Source: Portulaca oleracea (taxonomy: Eukaryota; Streptophyta; Magnoliopsida; Caryophyllales; Portulacaceae). From it: a DNA stretch of 64,000 nt. The stretch covers positions 12,788,501-12,852,500 of the forward strand of contig CM055882.1 in NCBI GenBank assembly GCA_029582165.1, given 5' to 3'. Positions 11,470 through 23,393 of the stretch are shown in pieces (positions within the stretch are counted from its first letter, which is position 1; each line of letters opens with the position of its first letter). Under the pieces are notes generated by a model that was not told the origin of the DNA, did no database searches, and saw nothing but the letters and a program-made list of their open reading frames with translations. A program made the translations under genes and the position numbers.

Positions 11470-12028
11470 GGATTTTTGGATACTAATATATTAAACTTTT
11501 GAGGTACTTGACAATAATGCACTGAACTTTGATATTAGACAATAATGCATTGAACTTTGAAGGGTGTTGGACAATAATACATCCAAAACCATTTCGATGA
11601 TGGCTGACTTGATGGCGATCTTACGGGGTGGGAAGAGAAGATAAATTGGCTGAATAATATCTAAATAATTTATGGCATATCAGCTAATCTGCACAAGCAA
11701 AGGTGATTTTATACAACTACAACAAGAATCTCTCAGCGAAAACACGTTTAACAAATGTGATTTTATGTTTGTTTTACTTTTTTCAAAGTTGATTCTCTTT
11801 GCTTATGTGTGAATTAGCTGTCATGTCATAAATTTAAACATTTTTGGGCCAATTCATCTCCTACATTTACTAAATAGGATTGTCACGGAGTTAGTCATTG
11901 CCGAAATCGTTTTGGGTATATTATTAATCTACACCCCCTAAAGTACAGTGTATTATTGTCCAAGGTTAAAGTTCAGTGTATTATTATCTAACACCCCAAA
12001 AGTTCAGTATATTAGCATCCAAAAATCC
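11470..12028. mobile_element. Mutator-type MITE with 9-bp target duplication
   Basis: The ends GGATTTTTGGATACTAATAT and (reverse strand) GGATTTTTGGATGCTAATAT are near-identical inverted repeats that extend inward. Perfect 9-bp direct repeats TTATTTATT lie at 11461-11469 and 12029-12037. The terminal zone contains repeated GACAATAATGCA-TGAACTTT phrases like the other Mutator-type ends in this window. It is 559 bp and has no coding capacity. Confidence 0.85.
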
Positions 12029-12067
12029 TTATTTATTTAAACATTCACTCACGGTAGTAAAGACCCT

Positions 12068-12480
12068 GCTCGGTAAACAGCATATACAACAATTTATTGT
12101 AAAAGTTAGTTTACTAGGGCGTCAAATAAGCTCTATTTGATAAACGATATATTCAATAATTTATTGCAAAAGTTGGCTTATTAAAGTACCAAATAGGTTG
12201 TTTGGTAAACAACGTATTTTGTTGGTTGTTTGGTTACGATCAGCCAATTTTCATTAATATAGTTAAAACAGTCTATTGAAAATGATTTATTGTGGAAAAA
12301 ACTCTTCAGCTAAATTCACACTTATGAAATCCTAAAAGTGCTATTTATAAAAAAGATATAGGTGAAATTTCAATAAATATTTTTTAAAAATAGCTAACTT
12401 TATCAAATATAACTTTTCCAAACAATCAATCCAAACACCTAATTCAAACCGACCCATACAAATAGTTAACAGCCAACCGG
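12068..12480. repeat. Dispersed MITE-like repeat, copy 1
   Basis: Similar along its length to 25016-25375 (shared phrases include CAATTTATTGTAAAAGTT, GTCAAATAAGCT, TTTGGTAA and ATTTATTGTG-AAAA). It looks like a non-coding transposon family of about 360-410 bp; exact ends and target duplication are not clear. Confidence 0.5.
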
Positions 12481-13439
12481 AATAAATTATTTACCTAACA
12501 GAGTCAAAGTCTACCCTTTTACCCCAAAAAAAGTGCACACACCCTCCTCCACCCCCACACCCAAAAAAAAAAAAGAAAAAAAAGAGTAAACGTTTTACCG
12601 CTGACGTAAATGAGTCATTGTTGAGTCAACACACCCACTTTGAGTTGCTGCTTTTTGTTGTGTGACGTGGAAAAAGGATCCTAAGGTTTCTTGAGAGGTT
12701 TCCGTTGGGCTTATAATTAATTTTAATTTCTTTCTCTAAAATTTGAAACTGCCTCTTTCAATGCTTTGAACACGTCTCCCATACAAACCCAATAACTTTC
12801 ACGACTTTTATGTTTTGAAATTTATTTATTTTCTTCATATCCAATTAAAAAATAAATCTCAACAGATATCAAATAAAATCTTCAAAGGTTTCTAAATTAA
12901 TTTTTTAAAACTATTATTTCTATACATTAACATTAATGTAGGATCATATGAGATTCTATAATCAGTTTTCATAATAATAAATCATGTATGCCTATACGTT
13001 TTGTTAACAAAGATCGAGTTACTCATAAAAGATAAAATATAAAATATAACTAAAATGATAAGCGTTTTAATTTAAGATGATTAAAAAAGATTGATTCAAG
13101 ATGATTAATAATCATTTTGAATGTTATCTAAATCACTCAAAAGATTAAGTATAAGCATATTTAAATTATTATAAATTGATGCTTCATTATTTTGAGGGTT
13201 ATTACCTCTTATATAAACTATATAACAGTAAATTTATTTATATTTTTTCATAAATATTGAAATATGCTTAAAATGTTCATTTTCTAATATGGTTGATAAA
13301 ATTAATCAATTATTTATATTTCTTGACCGAACTAGTGAGTGTTATATTCTTATATTTGATAAATATATATAATTACTAGTGAAAATATTATTAAAAGTTA
13401 CTAAAATATTAATTATGGACTATTCAAAATGATTATCAA
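12481..13439. other. AT-rich spacer, no gene seen
   Basis: No coding frame with recognisable content. Simple A-rich and C-rich tracts occur near 12525-12590. Confidence 0.5.
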
Positions 13440-14260
13440 CCATCTTGATTCAAGACACTTACATATCATTATCCAAAATATTAAGTATATGTTTGTCGTT
13501 TCTAAAGTTATGGACATGTAAGACGGACAATATACATTTGACAGTCATATATGGTGCATGTTCTGTCTGTTCGTGTGAAGTTAACATATATTTGGATTCA
13601 GTTAGAAATTATAAAGTGTGTATTTGTCGATACTCTAGAGTTATGGATGCTCAGGGCTGACTATATATATACGACAAATTCATATATGGCGCATGCTCTG
13701 CCTATTCGTGTGAAAGTAACATAAATTTAGAAAGTATATATTTGTCGTTAGTCTAAAGTTATGGAGGCGCGAGGCGGGCTGTATCTAGACGACAGAGCGG
13801 ATGTTACTTACACATGTTCGTGTGAAAGTAACATATATTTAGATTCAGTTAGAAATTATAAAGTATATATTTGTCATTATTCTAAAGTTATGGACGCTCG
13901 AGGCTGGCTGTATATGTACAACAGAATCATATATGGCGCATGTTTAGCCTATTTATACCATATATTTAGATTCAGTCAGAAACTAGAAAGTGTATAACTG
14001 TCGTTACTATGAAGTTAGGGACGTGCGGGGCGGGCTGTATGCATATATGCGACAAGGTGGATGTTACGCCTATTCCTATTTAAAGTAACATATGTTTAGA
14101 TAGTAAAAAATTATAAAGTGTATTTTTTTCGTTACTCTAAAGCTATAGATGCACAGAGTAGGTTGTATGTATACGATAGAGTCATATATGGTACTTGTCG
14201 GCCGGTTTGTGCGACGGTAACTCATATTTAGATTTGGTCAGAAATGAATAGCCTTTAGAT
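13440..14260. repeat. Degenerate tandem array, unit about 125-135 bp, about six copies
   Basis: The phrase CATATATGGYGCATG recurs at 13546, 13681, 13928 and, decayed, at 14182. The variant GGATGTTAC occurs at 13799 and 14059, in the gaps. The spacing gives a unit of about 130 bp. Each unit also carries TTCGTGTGAAAGTAACATA, TTAGATTCAGTTAGAAA and a TCTAAAGTTATGGA segment. It is non-coding. Confidence 0.7.
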
Positions 14261-15240
14261 AAATCAGTAAAGGCATGTATTAATACATTTTTTTAAATCA
14301 AATGTATGATTCATGATTCTCATTTAGAAAATATTAATGTGCTCTTAATGTATAACTAGAAATGAGTGTATATATAATTAGCTAGATTCAAGCTCTTAAC
14401 TTATAGATAGTTTTGTTGTGATACTTATTTAGAACTATAAACATATGAAAAGGAAAGATTTACTGTACAAACTGCTATATATATAAACAATATTGTGATA
14501 GATGTTCGTATATGCAATGCGCGCACAATTTCATTCAAAAATTATTTGGCGGGAGAATTCAAATTAGAGACCGATATCAATGTCACATACACGTTAATAT
14601 TTGTAAGTTAGACACAAACTTCAAATTAGCTAAGTATATATGGGCCCATCATGGAATTTCACATATTACATTTTTGAACTTGTTAAGAAGACAAGCATGA
14701 ATCAGTTCAAGTATGTTCATCTAGGTTGTTTGATCGTTAAATACTATATATATCATGTATAGTTTGTAACAAAAAATGCTACAATTAAATTATTTAACTA
14801 GAAGAAAGATGTCTCAAAACTATTACTTAAGCTTCAAAATACTCTACCAAGTTAATTAACTGGATCACATCCAGTGTGATACACATATAAATGATCACTA
14901 AAAAGTAATATCCAATTATCTTTCTTATTAATTAAAAATGATAGGTATCTTTTTTTCACAAAACATCTTGATTCAAGATACATATTGTAATTTAGTTTGA
15001 TTAACCCCAACAAACTCTTCATTTTGAAGCCTAGGGATCACCATCATCATCATCATCATGATTACCCTTCATGAGACTCATAGAGGAAGCTAAGGTAAGC
15101 ATTAATGATGAGAAGATGATCATCCCCTATTTTCCTCCTCTTTTGCTCAATGAGAGAAACAGAACTCTAAAACCTCCCAAACTAAGTCAGCTTTATTTGT
15201 CACTTACTTCATTACTCCATCTCAATCCTCCTTCATCACC
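14261..15240. other. Upstream region of the zinc-finger gene, AT-rich
   Basis: No gene is seen. A short CAT trinucleotide run lies near 15042-15060. The proximal 200 bp is the likely promoter of the gene starting at 15316. Confidence 0.5.
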
Positions 15241-15245
15241 CCCTC

Positions 15246-15250
15246 TATAA
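15246..15250 (+). promoter_or_regulatory. Putative TATA box of the C2H2 zinc-finger gene
   Basis: TCTATAAGAAC lies 66-70 bp upstream of the ATG at 15316, at a normal distance for a short 5' leader. The leader also has a CCCTAAAA telo-box-like element just before the ATG. Inferred from sequence only. Confidence 0.45.
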
Positions 15251-15315
15251 GAACAACCCTCCCATCTTCATCTTCTTCAACTTCTCACCTCATCATTCTC
15301 CCTCTAACCCTAAAA

Positions 15316-16314
15316 ATGGTGAGCAGCAACAGCAGCAGCACCAAGTCTGCAGCTTCCTCCAGCAGAACTGTTTCTGCACAAAGCTCAACCAACAACTACC
15401 CCCCACTTGACCTAGATAACCCTAATCCTAGGGTTAGGAGGGCTAGGGCTCGCAGAAACCGAGTTGAGAGAGCTAGAAACAAGGCCACCAGTGCTCTTAG
15501 AAGGCCCCTAACCCTAACCATCCCTGGTCATCAACCCCCTCAACCAATTCAGTTTTACTCTTGCAGTATGTGCCCTGAAACATTCCCCACCTATCAAGCC
15601 CTAGGAGGGCATCAAAACGCGCACCGGAGAGAGAGGATGTTCCAGAGATGCATCTTGATGATGCAGTTCAATCAACCAATGGCTGAGAATGATCGTGCGA
15701 AACTAGCCTTGGATGATGGTGGTGATGATGATGATGATGAGATTGTTCCAACAAGCAACTCTGATGATGTTGTTTACTGTCCAAACCCTATTAGGGTTGC
15801 TTACCCTTTGAATGAGTCTCAAAGAGGTGCTAATCAACAACAACAACAACAACAACCCTCTTTTGTGATCAGAATGGGCCCAAGGCCCACAACAGATGGC
15901 CCATCTCCTAGTTGGCTTGCCAACCTCCTTCGCCCTGCAACTACTACTTCTGCTTCTGCTGCTGCTGCTGCTGGTACTGCTCCTCTCGCAACTGCGTATG
16001 GGCCACCACAACCACCACCGCGCAGTTGGGTTACCATCCGCAGCCCGTATGTGGGCCTGACGGCCCAAATTCCAAAGCCCAGCTCGATGCGTGACTTGTT
16101 CGCCCACGCGCGTGCTCAACCATCCTTCCCACCATGGTTTGGGTCCCGCTTTGAAAATGGCAGCAGCTCGGCTACTGCTAATGCTGCTGCCATTAATGCT
16201 GATAGGAAGGGTAAATCTGTCAATGTCAAGGAAGCTCTGGACGAGGAGAAGGAAGATGAAGATGAAGAGGATGTAAAGAAGTCATGGGGACGTGATTTGA
16301 AGCTGTGGCCATAG
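15316..16314 (+). CDS. Single C2H2 zinc-finger transcription factor (plant QALGGH type), 332 aa
   Basis: An intact single-exon frame. The one zinc finger spans about residues 81-103 (Cys83, Cys86, His99, His103) and contains QALGGHQNAH, the DNA-contact helix unique to plant C2H2 factors. Ahead of it is a basic, Arg-rich stretch (residues 39-56), a likely nuclear localisation signal. The N-terminus is Ser-rich, the middle has Asp, Gln and Ala runs (about 135-225) encoded by trinucleotide repeats, and the C-terminus is acidic and ends DLKLWP, which loosely resembles a short EAR-type repression motif. The start is the first ATG after a TATA-like box and short leader. Family members act as nuclear regulators of development or stress; which one this is cannot be told from the sequence. 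The antisense frames are by-products of compositional bias. Confidence 0.93.
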   Translation: MVSSNSSSTKSAASSSRTVSAQSSTNNYPPLDLDNPNPRVRRARARRNRVERARNKATSALRRPLTLTIPGHQPPQPIQFYSCSMCPETFPTYQALGGHQNAHRRERMFQRCILMMQFNQPMAENDRAKLALDDGGDDDDDEIVPTSNSDDVVYCPNPIRVAYPLNESQRGANQQQQQQQPSFVIRMGPRPTTDGPSPSWLANLLRPATTTSASAAAAAGTAPLATAYGPPQPPPRSWVTIRSPYVGLTAQIPKPSSMRDLFAHARAQPSFPPWFGSRFENGSSSATANAAAINADRKGKSVNVKEALDEEKEDEDEEDVKKSWGRDLKLWP

Positions 16315-17809
16315 AACAAGCAAGATCAAGCTAGCAAGAAGAAAATGGAAGGAAAGTTTAGTTTTAATCTCAACTAATATGGTCTAGATATGATGAGTCC
16401 TTTAAAGAAAGTTCTAATTAGTAGCTCCTTTAATTTTTAAGTTTTTTTTTTTATTTTTAAAAATTAGAATTAAGAGTTCAAGACTTCCTAAAAAAAAGAG
16501 TTTAAGACTTAGTTGTTTCCTAATTAATGAGAGTTTATACACCTAGGAAATTCTTGTTAATTACCTGGGATGCAAAGCTAACTCTTTAGGTCTGGTTTAA
16601 TTTTCTGTCATTAATTTGGAATCAACTAGTTCTTGCTTTGCTTTGTAGTTTATCTTGTGTTCTAATTAAGGAAATTGTTGGTTTTTCTCTTGTTTTTCTG
16701 AATCACTGATATTCTTCTTGCTGCTTTAATACATCGTACGACTTTTGGAGTTATGTATTTTTGTCGCTACGTTGTTATTATTCGATTGTCCATGTTTTAC
16801 CGTAAAATAAGTCGAACACAACCTGAAACCGTACAAATAGAACTAATATACTTGCGTCGACAAACTTAATTATAAAAGAGTCCAGTATTAATTTTTTCAG
16901 AAAAATAATATTTACATATATAAAGAGAGTAACCCAAAAGAAATATATAACTTGACATTTGATGTTGGTATGTAGAATAGTTTTGATTATTATTTTTTTT
17001 TGATGGAGTAGCTTTGATTTTGATTGTAACGTATGTCTTATCCCTACTTTATGATTAATCTCCGCAAAAAGAAGCTCCAAAAAATATAATGAGGCTAAAT
17101 TAAAGCTACGTTCTAACAGGATGATGTCTTAATTCTCTAACAAATAAATCAAGCACTCATCTGTTTTTTGGTTTCAAATTAAGTTTAGCTCAATTTGGTT
17201 AACTTCAGAGTTTTAAAAAAATAATTCCTTTCCAACATGAAAGTTTAGAATACAATAACAATCATAAGCTTGGTTAAGGAGTGAAATAATAAAAACCAAA
17301 TTTGTATCATGGTGGTTTTGAAGTGTGGTAGTTGTAAACTCCATATCATTAATTTGTTTAAAATAAATTTCATCAATTGAAAAATTTATATCTCTAAATA
17401 CAATTAACTGTTGTAACAAGTTACTTTGGTCAATATTTATTGATTTTGTTTTTTAAGTTAGAATCAACCGTAATTATAATTTAGTTTAACTATAATAGTT
17501 GAATATAATTCAATTATAATAGAATCTCCTTAAAAATATTTAAAGCTGTAAAATTTTTATATCTCAATAAATAGGATTATATTAATTACTTCTTGCAACA
17601 AGTCACCATGATTAATATATATATCAATTTTGATTTTTTAAACGTAAAACCAACTGTACTTATAAAGTGACAGATATTATAAGAAAAAAGAAAGTTAAAA
17701 TGACAGATAATATGAGAAAGAGGATGTATAATATGTTTCTTACACGCATTTTCCATATCTGTGATGTAAACAAGTCTCTATGTACTTTTCTTAATCGACA
17801 TTTTACTAA
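16315..17809. other. 3' flank and AT-rich spacer, no gene seen
   Basis: It contains the likely 3' UTR of the zinc-finger gene (T-rich tract near 16440) and then featureless AT-rich DNA. Confidence 0.5.
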
Positions 17810-18066
17810 GAGTGCGTTTGGTTGGTCAATAACCCCGGGGAAATGGTCAATTTTCCCGGGTTGACTTATTTTTCCCATGTTTGGATGCGGGTTGACTTCG
17901 GAAAAGTTTTCACGATGGGCCCACCATTTTCTCCATTTTCCTAGGGAAAATTTCCCTTGGGGGGGGCTAAGGGAAATTTTTCTCAGGGAAATCTTTCCCA
18001 TGGAAAACTTCCCATGGGAAATTTTCCACGGGAAAAATTTCTCTGAGATTTCTACCAAACACTCCC
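17810..18066. mobile_element. PIF/Harbinger-like MITE
   Basis: The ends GAGTGCGTTTGGT and (reverse) GGGAGTGTTTGGT are flanked by TAA on both sides (17807-17809 and 18067-18069). The interior is made of GGGAAA/TTTCCC motifs that form internal hairpins. The apparent minus-strand frame through it is an artefact of these repeats. Confidence 0.65.
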
Positions 18067-18877
18067 TAAACTAATGTTAATTAATGTATTATCTAAAGTT
18101 CTATTTTTGAAAAGCTTCCTTTGAAGAACGCACGTCCATTTTCATGAATTCTAGTTTACTAGCACTAGCTCCCTTTGTCCCATAAAATTTGTAACTTTTG
18201 ATTGGGATTTTTGATATATATTGTGCACATATATAAGATTATTACTCAATCTTTTATTGATAACTTCAAACAAAGTTACGTCATTTTATCAAGGACATAA
18301 GACGTCCGCGAAAAAGTTAAATGTCTACAACAAATTTTTGTGTATTGACACTCTAAGTACAATGTGTACATCGACAAAGATACGTTGTGATTATAAGAGT
18401 ACTCTAAGAGTATTTTTACGTGTTCATTAAGAGATATTATCTAAAGACACTTTGTAATCTCTCTATGTGAATACGGTGTCAACAAAAGATAAAATATGAT
18501 CTTCAAAGACTTGTCACAAGCTGTTTTTTGCCCCTCTTTTGGTTGGGGTTAGGAAGTTAGAGTTGTCAAGCAATGCATGTGGGAGAATTAAGTTTTGAGT
18601 TGAAGTAGACAGAATTCAAGTGAAGTAAGAGATGTTAAAAAGGGAGGGTTTTAAGGGGAAGTTATGTATACACATTATGACTTGTGGCATGCATCAGCCA
18701 CAGGGCTTCTACTTTGTCCTTGTACTCTTATATCTACCCAAAAATACATGTCTCATTACTGGAGCCATAGAGAGACGTTGGATTATGAGGAAACTTCCCA
18801 TTTTTCTTATAAGTAAAAGCTCGATAGAACGAGAAATAAAGGAAAATTTGCATATACTTTCCGTTCAGCTTATGACA
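18067..18877. other. Spacer, no gene seen
   Basis: Around 18168 there is a sequence resembling one end of a Stowaway-type MITE (CTCCCTTTGTCCCATAAAAT) without a matching right end. Confidence 0.4.
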
Positions 18878-18886
18878 TTTATAAAT

Positions 18887-19274
18887 GAGTTTTCGGCTTG
18901 AACTAATCCGAAGTTAGAGGTGAGTGGCTGAAAATAATTCAAACTGACTTTTCGGCTAAGAATGTGTCAAACTTTCAACCTATTGCTCTGACTAAACCAG
19001 AAGTGAATTCCGACATCGCAAAGCTGACTTGGCGCCCTTAAAAAGTTCGTAATTGACTGAAAATAATATAAACAGACTGAACCAGATATTCACCCACTAC
19101 ATCTTTGAATTTTTTAAGGGTGTTACATTAAGTCAACTTTACGACTTAGGAATTCAATTCTGGTTTAGTCAGAGTATATAGGTAAAAAGTTTGGCACATT
19201 CTCAGCCAAAAAGTCAGTTTGGATTATTTTCAACTACTCACCTCTGACTTCGGATTATTTTGAGCCAAAAACCG
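18887..19274. mobile_element. Snap-back MITE with 9-bp target duplication
   Basis: Inverted repeats of about 140-165 bp make up most of the 388-bp element (both arms contain AATCCGAAGT-AGAGGTGAGT and TCTGACTAAACCAGAA). Perfect 9-bp direct repeats TTTATAAAT occur at 18878-18886 and 19275-19283. The duplication length points to the Mutator superfamily. It is non-coding. Confidence 0.85.
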
Positions 19275-19528
19275 TTTATAAATTGTATTTTGAAATTTTT
19301 GAGTTAACAGTTACTTCCCCTAACCTTTTGAATCAATTGAATTTAACAAATTCTTTCGGTGAATTTAGCAACTTTTATGCTAAAGATGCGATTTGTGACT
19401 ATATTTATTTGCTAAAATTATTATCATTTTAGCAAACGAATTTCACCATAAACCACCCCTTCACCGATAAAGTTGTTAATCTACTGAAAAAATTGCTAAA
19501 TTAATTTGGTTCAAAAGGTCATGCCAGG

Positions 19529-20304
19529 TAGGGGTGGACATAACAGGTTAACCGCATTTGCGATTAACCGTTTTTGAGGTTTTTGAATTTTGAAAACCTA
19601 AACCGAATTTGCGGTTAACCACTTTTGAAATCTGGAAACCTAAACTAAACCGAAACCGCCACTTAGATGCGGTTAACAGCTTTTCAAATCTGGAAACCTA
19701 AACCAAACCAAAATTTACACAGTTAACCTCATTCAATATACAGTTTACGCTTAACTGGTTTCCTGGAAATTTACAATAACATTTACGGAAGTAAATGCAA
19801 CCATATTGTTAATAAATTCGCATTCCGATACGATACGCGGTACGACGTTACTTGCTTGCTGCCCGACCTGCCCCTGCCTGGCTACCTTGAAAGTTGAAAC
19901 AGTGAATGACCATCTAAGTCATACACCAACATCAAGCTATGGATATCACTGTCACATACTTGTTCCATAAATTCCAAGTTTCCAACAAACCAACATCAAG
20001 CCCGAAACTAGTTTAACATTACAAATCGGAGTAGGAAATAACTAAAAAGTCTTACAAAGATTACAAACCAACAATGAGAAAGTTTTTTTTTTAAAATTTA
20101 GTTGAAACCGGTTAACCGCGGTTAACGTACCGTTTAATGAAAATCCAAAACCTAAACCTAAACCTAAACATAAACCGCTCACATCGGTTTGGTTAACCTA
20201 AACCGCTTTTATGAAAAAATTAATTCGGTTAACCACATTTACTGGTTTGATTTTACCGATTTTGCGGTTTAAATTGAGGTTTAGGTTTATTGTGCCCACC
20301 CCTA
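19529..20304. mobile_element. Non-autonomous hAT element
   Basis: The ends TAGGGGTGGACA and (reverse) TAGGGGTGGGCA are flanked by ATGCCAGG (19521-19528) and ATGCTAGG (20305-20312), 7 of 8 matching. Subterminal zones are rich in GGTTAACCG/AACCGAA-type motifs in both orientations. It is 776 bp and non-coding. Confidence 0.85.
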
Positions 20305-20732
20305 ATGCTAGGTAAATATTAACTATAAAAGTTGAGGGTTGAATTGAAAGCCATGAACATGAAGGAGGTCATGTGTACATTTTCCAATAAACAATTGCCT
20401 CCTATATTTTAATTTTGAGTCACCGTGTTTTAATTTATGTGAGACGGTCAATCACAAATTTATTGTGAGATATAAATTTTTATGACGACTATTTTATGAA
20501 TATAAAGATGATTAATAATTTATTTGAAATGATTATAATCAAAATCATCATTTAATAAATTATTAATCATTATCCTATTTGAAAGTTGTTTCAGAATGAT
20601 TCATTGGGCATAGCAAAACCTTCACCCTAAAATGAGTTTGTTTGACCATAACTGTTAAGTATGTTATATATGATGGTATCACCTTACAATTTGTGACATT
20701 GACTTGAATTTAATTATATATATACCCTCTAA

Positions 20733-20951
20733 TGGTGCGTTTGATAGTTTCAGGAAAGATTTTCTTCGGAAAGACTATCCCTAACCCCCCTCCTCATGCA
20801 AAAATAATTTGCTGAGTTTGTAAGGGAAATATTGGATCTCATATTAAAACTTTCCAATCTATTAGAGATAACCCAACATAAGAAGATTTATCAACTTGGA
20901 AAAATTGATTAACTTTTCTAAGAAAGTTTTCCTAATCAAACTAACGCTTCC
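20733..20951. mobile_element. Small PIF/Harbinger-like MITE
   Basis: The left end TGGTGCGTTTGATAG and right end (reverse) GGAAGCGTTAGTTTGAT are similar inverted repeats flanked by TAA (20730-20732 and 20952-20954). The interior contains complementary GGAAA/TTTCC segments. Confidence 0.5.
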
Positions 20952-21589
20952 TAAATTTTAGAGTCAAACTTTACAAATTTGACTATTGAGTTTTTAAGTT
21001 TAAACATATTCAATAATTTTATATAAAATATAAAATTACTATCATTATATTTGAAGAAAGATTTTTTTTAGAATAAAATAATGTAACTATTGTTATGATT
21101 ATATGTTAGTTATTCAAAGTCAAAGCAACGTATTGAACATTATGAATTTATGAAAAATAAAGGGGCAAATTTTAAATTGGGATGGAATACGCATTTGTTT
21201 TGGTGCTCAAATACTCTTATATATAAAATAAAGTAAAATTAAATTCTAATAATCCTTCATTTTGATGACTGAACAATAATAATTTGAATTTTAAAAGTAT
21301 ATGTCAATAGTTTTGAATTTCGACAAATTGTATTTGTTTGATACCAAATTTGACTTCATATTTCACTTTAGGGTTTTAAATTTCTTTTTTTTTTCTATTT
21401 TTTTCATTTTTCACCTGAAAAAGTTATAAAGTATAGTTTCTAAATAATTTTAACTTTTTTTTGTAAATCCAAACTATTATTATAATTTTTAAGGAATAAA
21501 AAGGAGAAAATCATAAAAATTACAAAAAAAAATCGAAAACATTTGAAATAAAATTCGTAAATTCATTAAAAAAAATCGTGAATAAGTGT
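20952..21589. other. AT-rich spacer, no gene seen
   Basis: Very AT-rich, with poly-T and poly-A tracts near 21386-21400 and 21520-21580. No coding signal. Confidence 0.5.
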
Positions 21590-22433
21590 TGTGATAAATT
21601 TGGGAGCATATAGCATATACAAGTCAAAATCCTCAATACTTAGATATGCACTTGATGGTAGTCCCAAAAAATACAACTTGTCTGGGCCACAGAGTCTCTT
21701 CCATTTTGTGGGCCAAAGCATAGGTATGAGGAATTTGTAGCTATCATGTGGGAGATATAGAATTTGAGGAATGAGTGGATCTTTGGTGAAGCAAAGAGTA
21801 AACCTCAGGAAGGGGCAATGAAGGCTATCAATTTCGTCGAGAGCCTCAGAGAAATCCAAAGTAAGGTCGAAAATGTCGGATCTGCCAAGGGTTAGGAACC
21901 CCCTCCCGCCGGTATAGTGAAATTAAATTTAAATGGAGGTAAGTTGTGCCTTGGTGGAAGTGGAAAGGGTTTTATAATTAGGGATAATATGGGAGAAGTC
22001 ATTTCGGTTGGAGTCCAGCAACATCCTTCTTGGGCCGATCCGGAGATAGAGGAAGAGAGGGCTTGCCTTTTTGGACTAAGGAATGCTAAAGAAATTGGGC
22101 TGGACAAAATTCTGATCGAGGGTGATTGTCTGGGCTTAATCAGCAAATTAAAGAAGGTCGAAGTCCCTATTTCCTTTATCGGTTTCATCATAGCAGAGAT
22201 TCTAGAGATTAGCAAGTCCTTCGATTTTGTAGCTTGGTCTTTTAGTAGAAGAGAGTATAATAGAACACCCATGCCATAGCCCATATCCAACCCTTTTACT
22301 ATAGGGATCGTGTATGGGGTTATGGGGCGCCAGATTTGGTCTACGACCTGGCTAGTCAAGATATGTATAATTTTCTAAATAGTGCTTTAATATAGTTTTG
22401 TGTTTGTGTGTTTTGCTCAAAAAAAAAAAAAAA
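21590..22433 (+). mobile_element. 5'-truncated LINE with RNase H domain and poly(A) tail
   Basis: On the plus strand, 21748-21890 reads as the plant LINE linker (MWEI-stop-NLRNEWIFGEAKSK; a TAG replaces the usual Trp). Then 21917-22279 is a plant RNase H-like domain (RVT_3): KLNLNGG strand, GKGFIIRDNMGE, the EEERACLFGLRNAKEIG helix and ILIEGDCLGLISKL with its acidic residues. The frame is broken just after the RREYNR motif near 22262. A 14-A tract at about 22420-22433 marks the 3' tail, as expected for target-primed integration. It is a dead 3' fragment, unrelated in position to the LINE at the left end of the window. Confidence 0.8.
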
Positions 22434-22572
22434 CACCTAGTCAAAATTTGAAACTGCCAATGTACAATGCTTAGAGCACTCGCAACGGTGAGCATGATTA
22501 TACTCACTGGATGAGGTGAAAGACTGAAAGTTGTATGGCTCACCTGATATTAGAGTTAGACTCTCCATATTA

Positions 22573-22862
22573 CTCCATCGGTTCCATATTAATTGACACT
22601 TAAACTAACTTTTTTTGTTCCAAATAATTGTCACTTTCCATTTCACAATATCTAACTTAATTATTTTACCTTTAATAATTATGTTAACTTTTTACTTTAT
22701 CAATAAAACTACTACTACTCACATTATCTCACTACCCACACCTTGATATGCGAAAAACACTTTAGAAAATAGTGATATTTAATTATCTAGGTAGTTTTTT
22801 TAGTTAAAACATTGGTATGTACAAAACTATGAAATATGACAATTAATTTGGAACGGAGGGAG
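22573..22862. mobile_element. Stowaway-type (Tc1/mariner) MITE
   Basis: The ends CTCCATCGGTTCCATATTAA and (reverse) CTCCCTCCGTTCCAAATTAA are the typical Stowaway terminal repeats, flanked by TA dinucleotides (22571-22572 and 22863-22864). It is 290 bp and non-coding. Confidence 0.9.
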
Positions 22863-23393
22863 TAACTTGTTTTTCAATGATTAGGGTGAGTTTGATTAAA
22901 ATAATGAAAAAAATATGTCGCCGCATATTTAATAATTTAAATAAACTACAACAGAAATAAATAAAAAAGAACAATTGTCGAGAATCTCGTCTTCGTACTA
23001 GTGCGGCGAGCATAAGTTCGAGTTATCACCCCCGCTGCATTGACTTTATCGTTCTCATGCATGCCATATCACTCTCAAACTCACCGCTGTGGTAGCTCTA
23101 AAGTTCAAGTTATTATTGTCTAATCTCTAACAAGAAATTATTATAATTTAGAAGCCGGCCAATTTTCCTCAAATAAATAACTAAATAAATTTGAACATAA
23201 ATGGGTCAATAGTTGGAAAACTCAACCTATGTGCGTCCTCTGTCGGGGCTCTAGGGGAGGAAAACTCTGATTTTGAAGCTTAACTAAAAAGGCGCTTTTT
23301 CGACTTTTAGAGACAAAATAAATTCACATGGTGACATAAATGCTTTTCAAAACATTTGTCAGTCGTAATAGAAATTATTAGACATAGGGTGTA
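22863..23393. other. Spacer, no gene seen
   Basis: No recognisable coding or repeat feature. Confidence 0.4.

Noticed and set aside
13440..14260. CRISPR-like array
   Set aside because: Eukaryotic context and long degenerate units without uniform short repeats and unique spacers.
15510..15530. Telomere-like CCCTAACCCTAACC
   Set aside because: Only two units, inside the zinc-finger coding frame (Leu-Thr-Leu-Thr).
15703..16119. Antisense frames opposite the zinc-finger gene
   Set aside because: Shadow frames created by CAA, GAT and GCT codon runs on the coding strand.
17660..18058. 132-codon minus frame with repeated GKFS/KISL units
   Set aside because: Lies in the GGGAAA/TTTCCC repeats of a MITE; repetition is from the DNA hairpins.
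21566..21859. 97-codon minus frame (resembling an F-box-like tail)
   Set aside because: The plus strand at the same place reads as LINE linker, which explains the sequence better.
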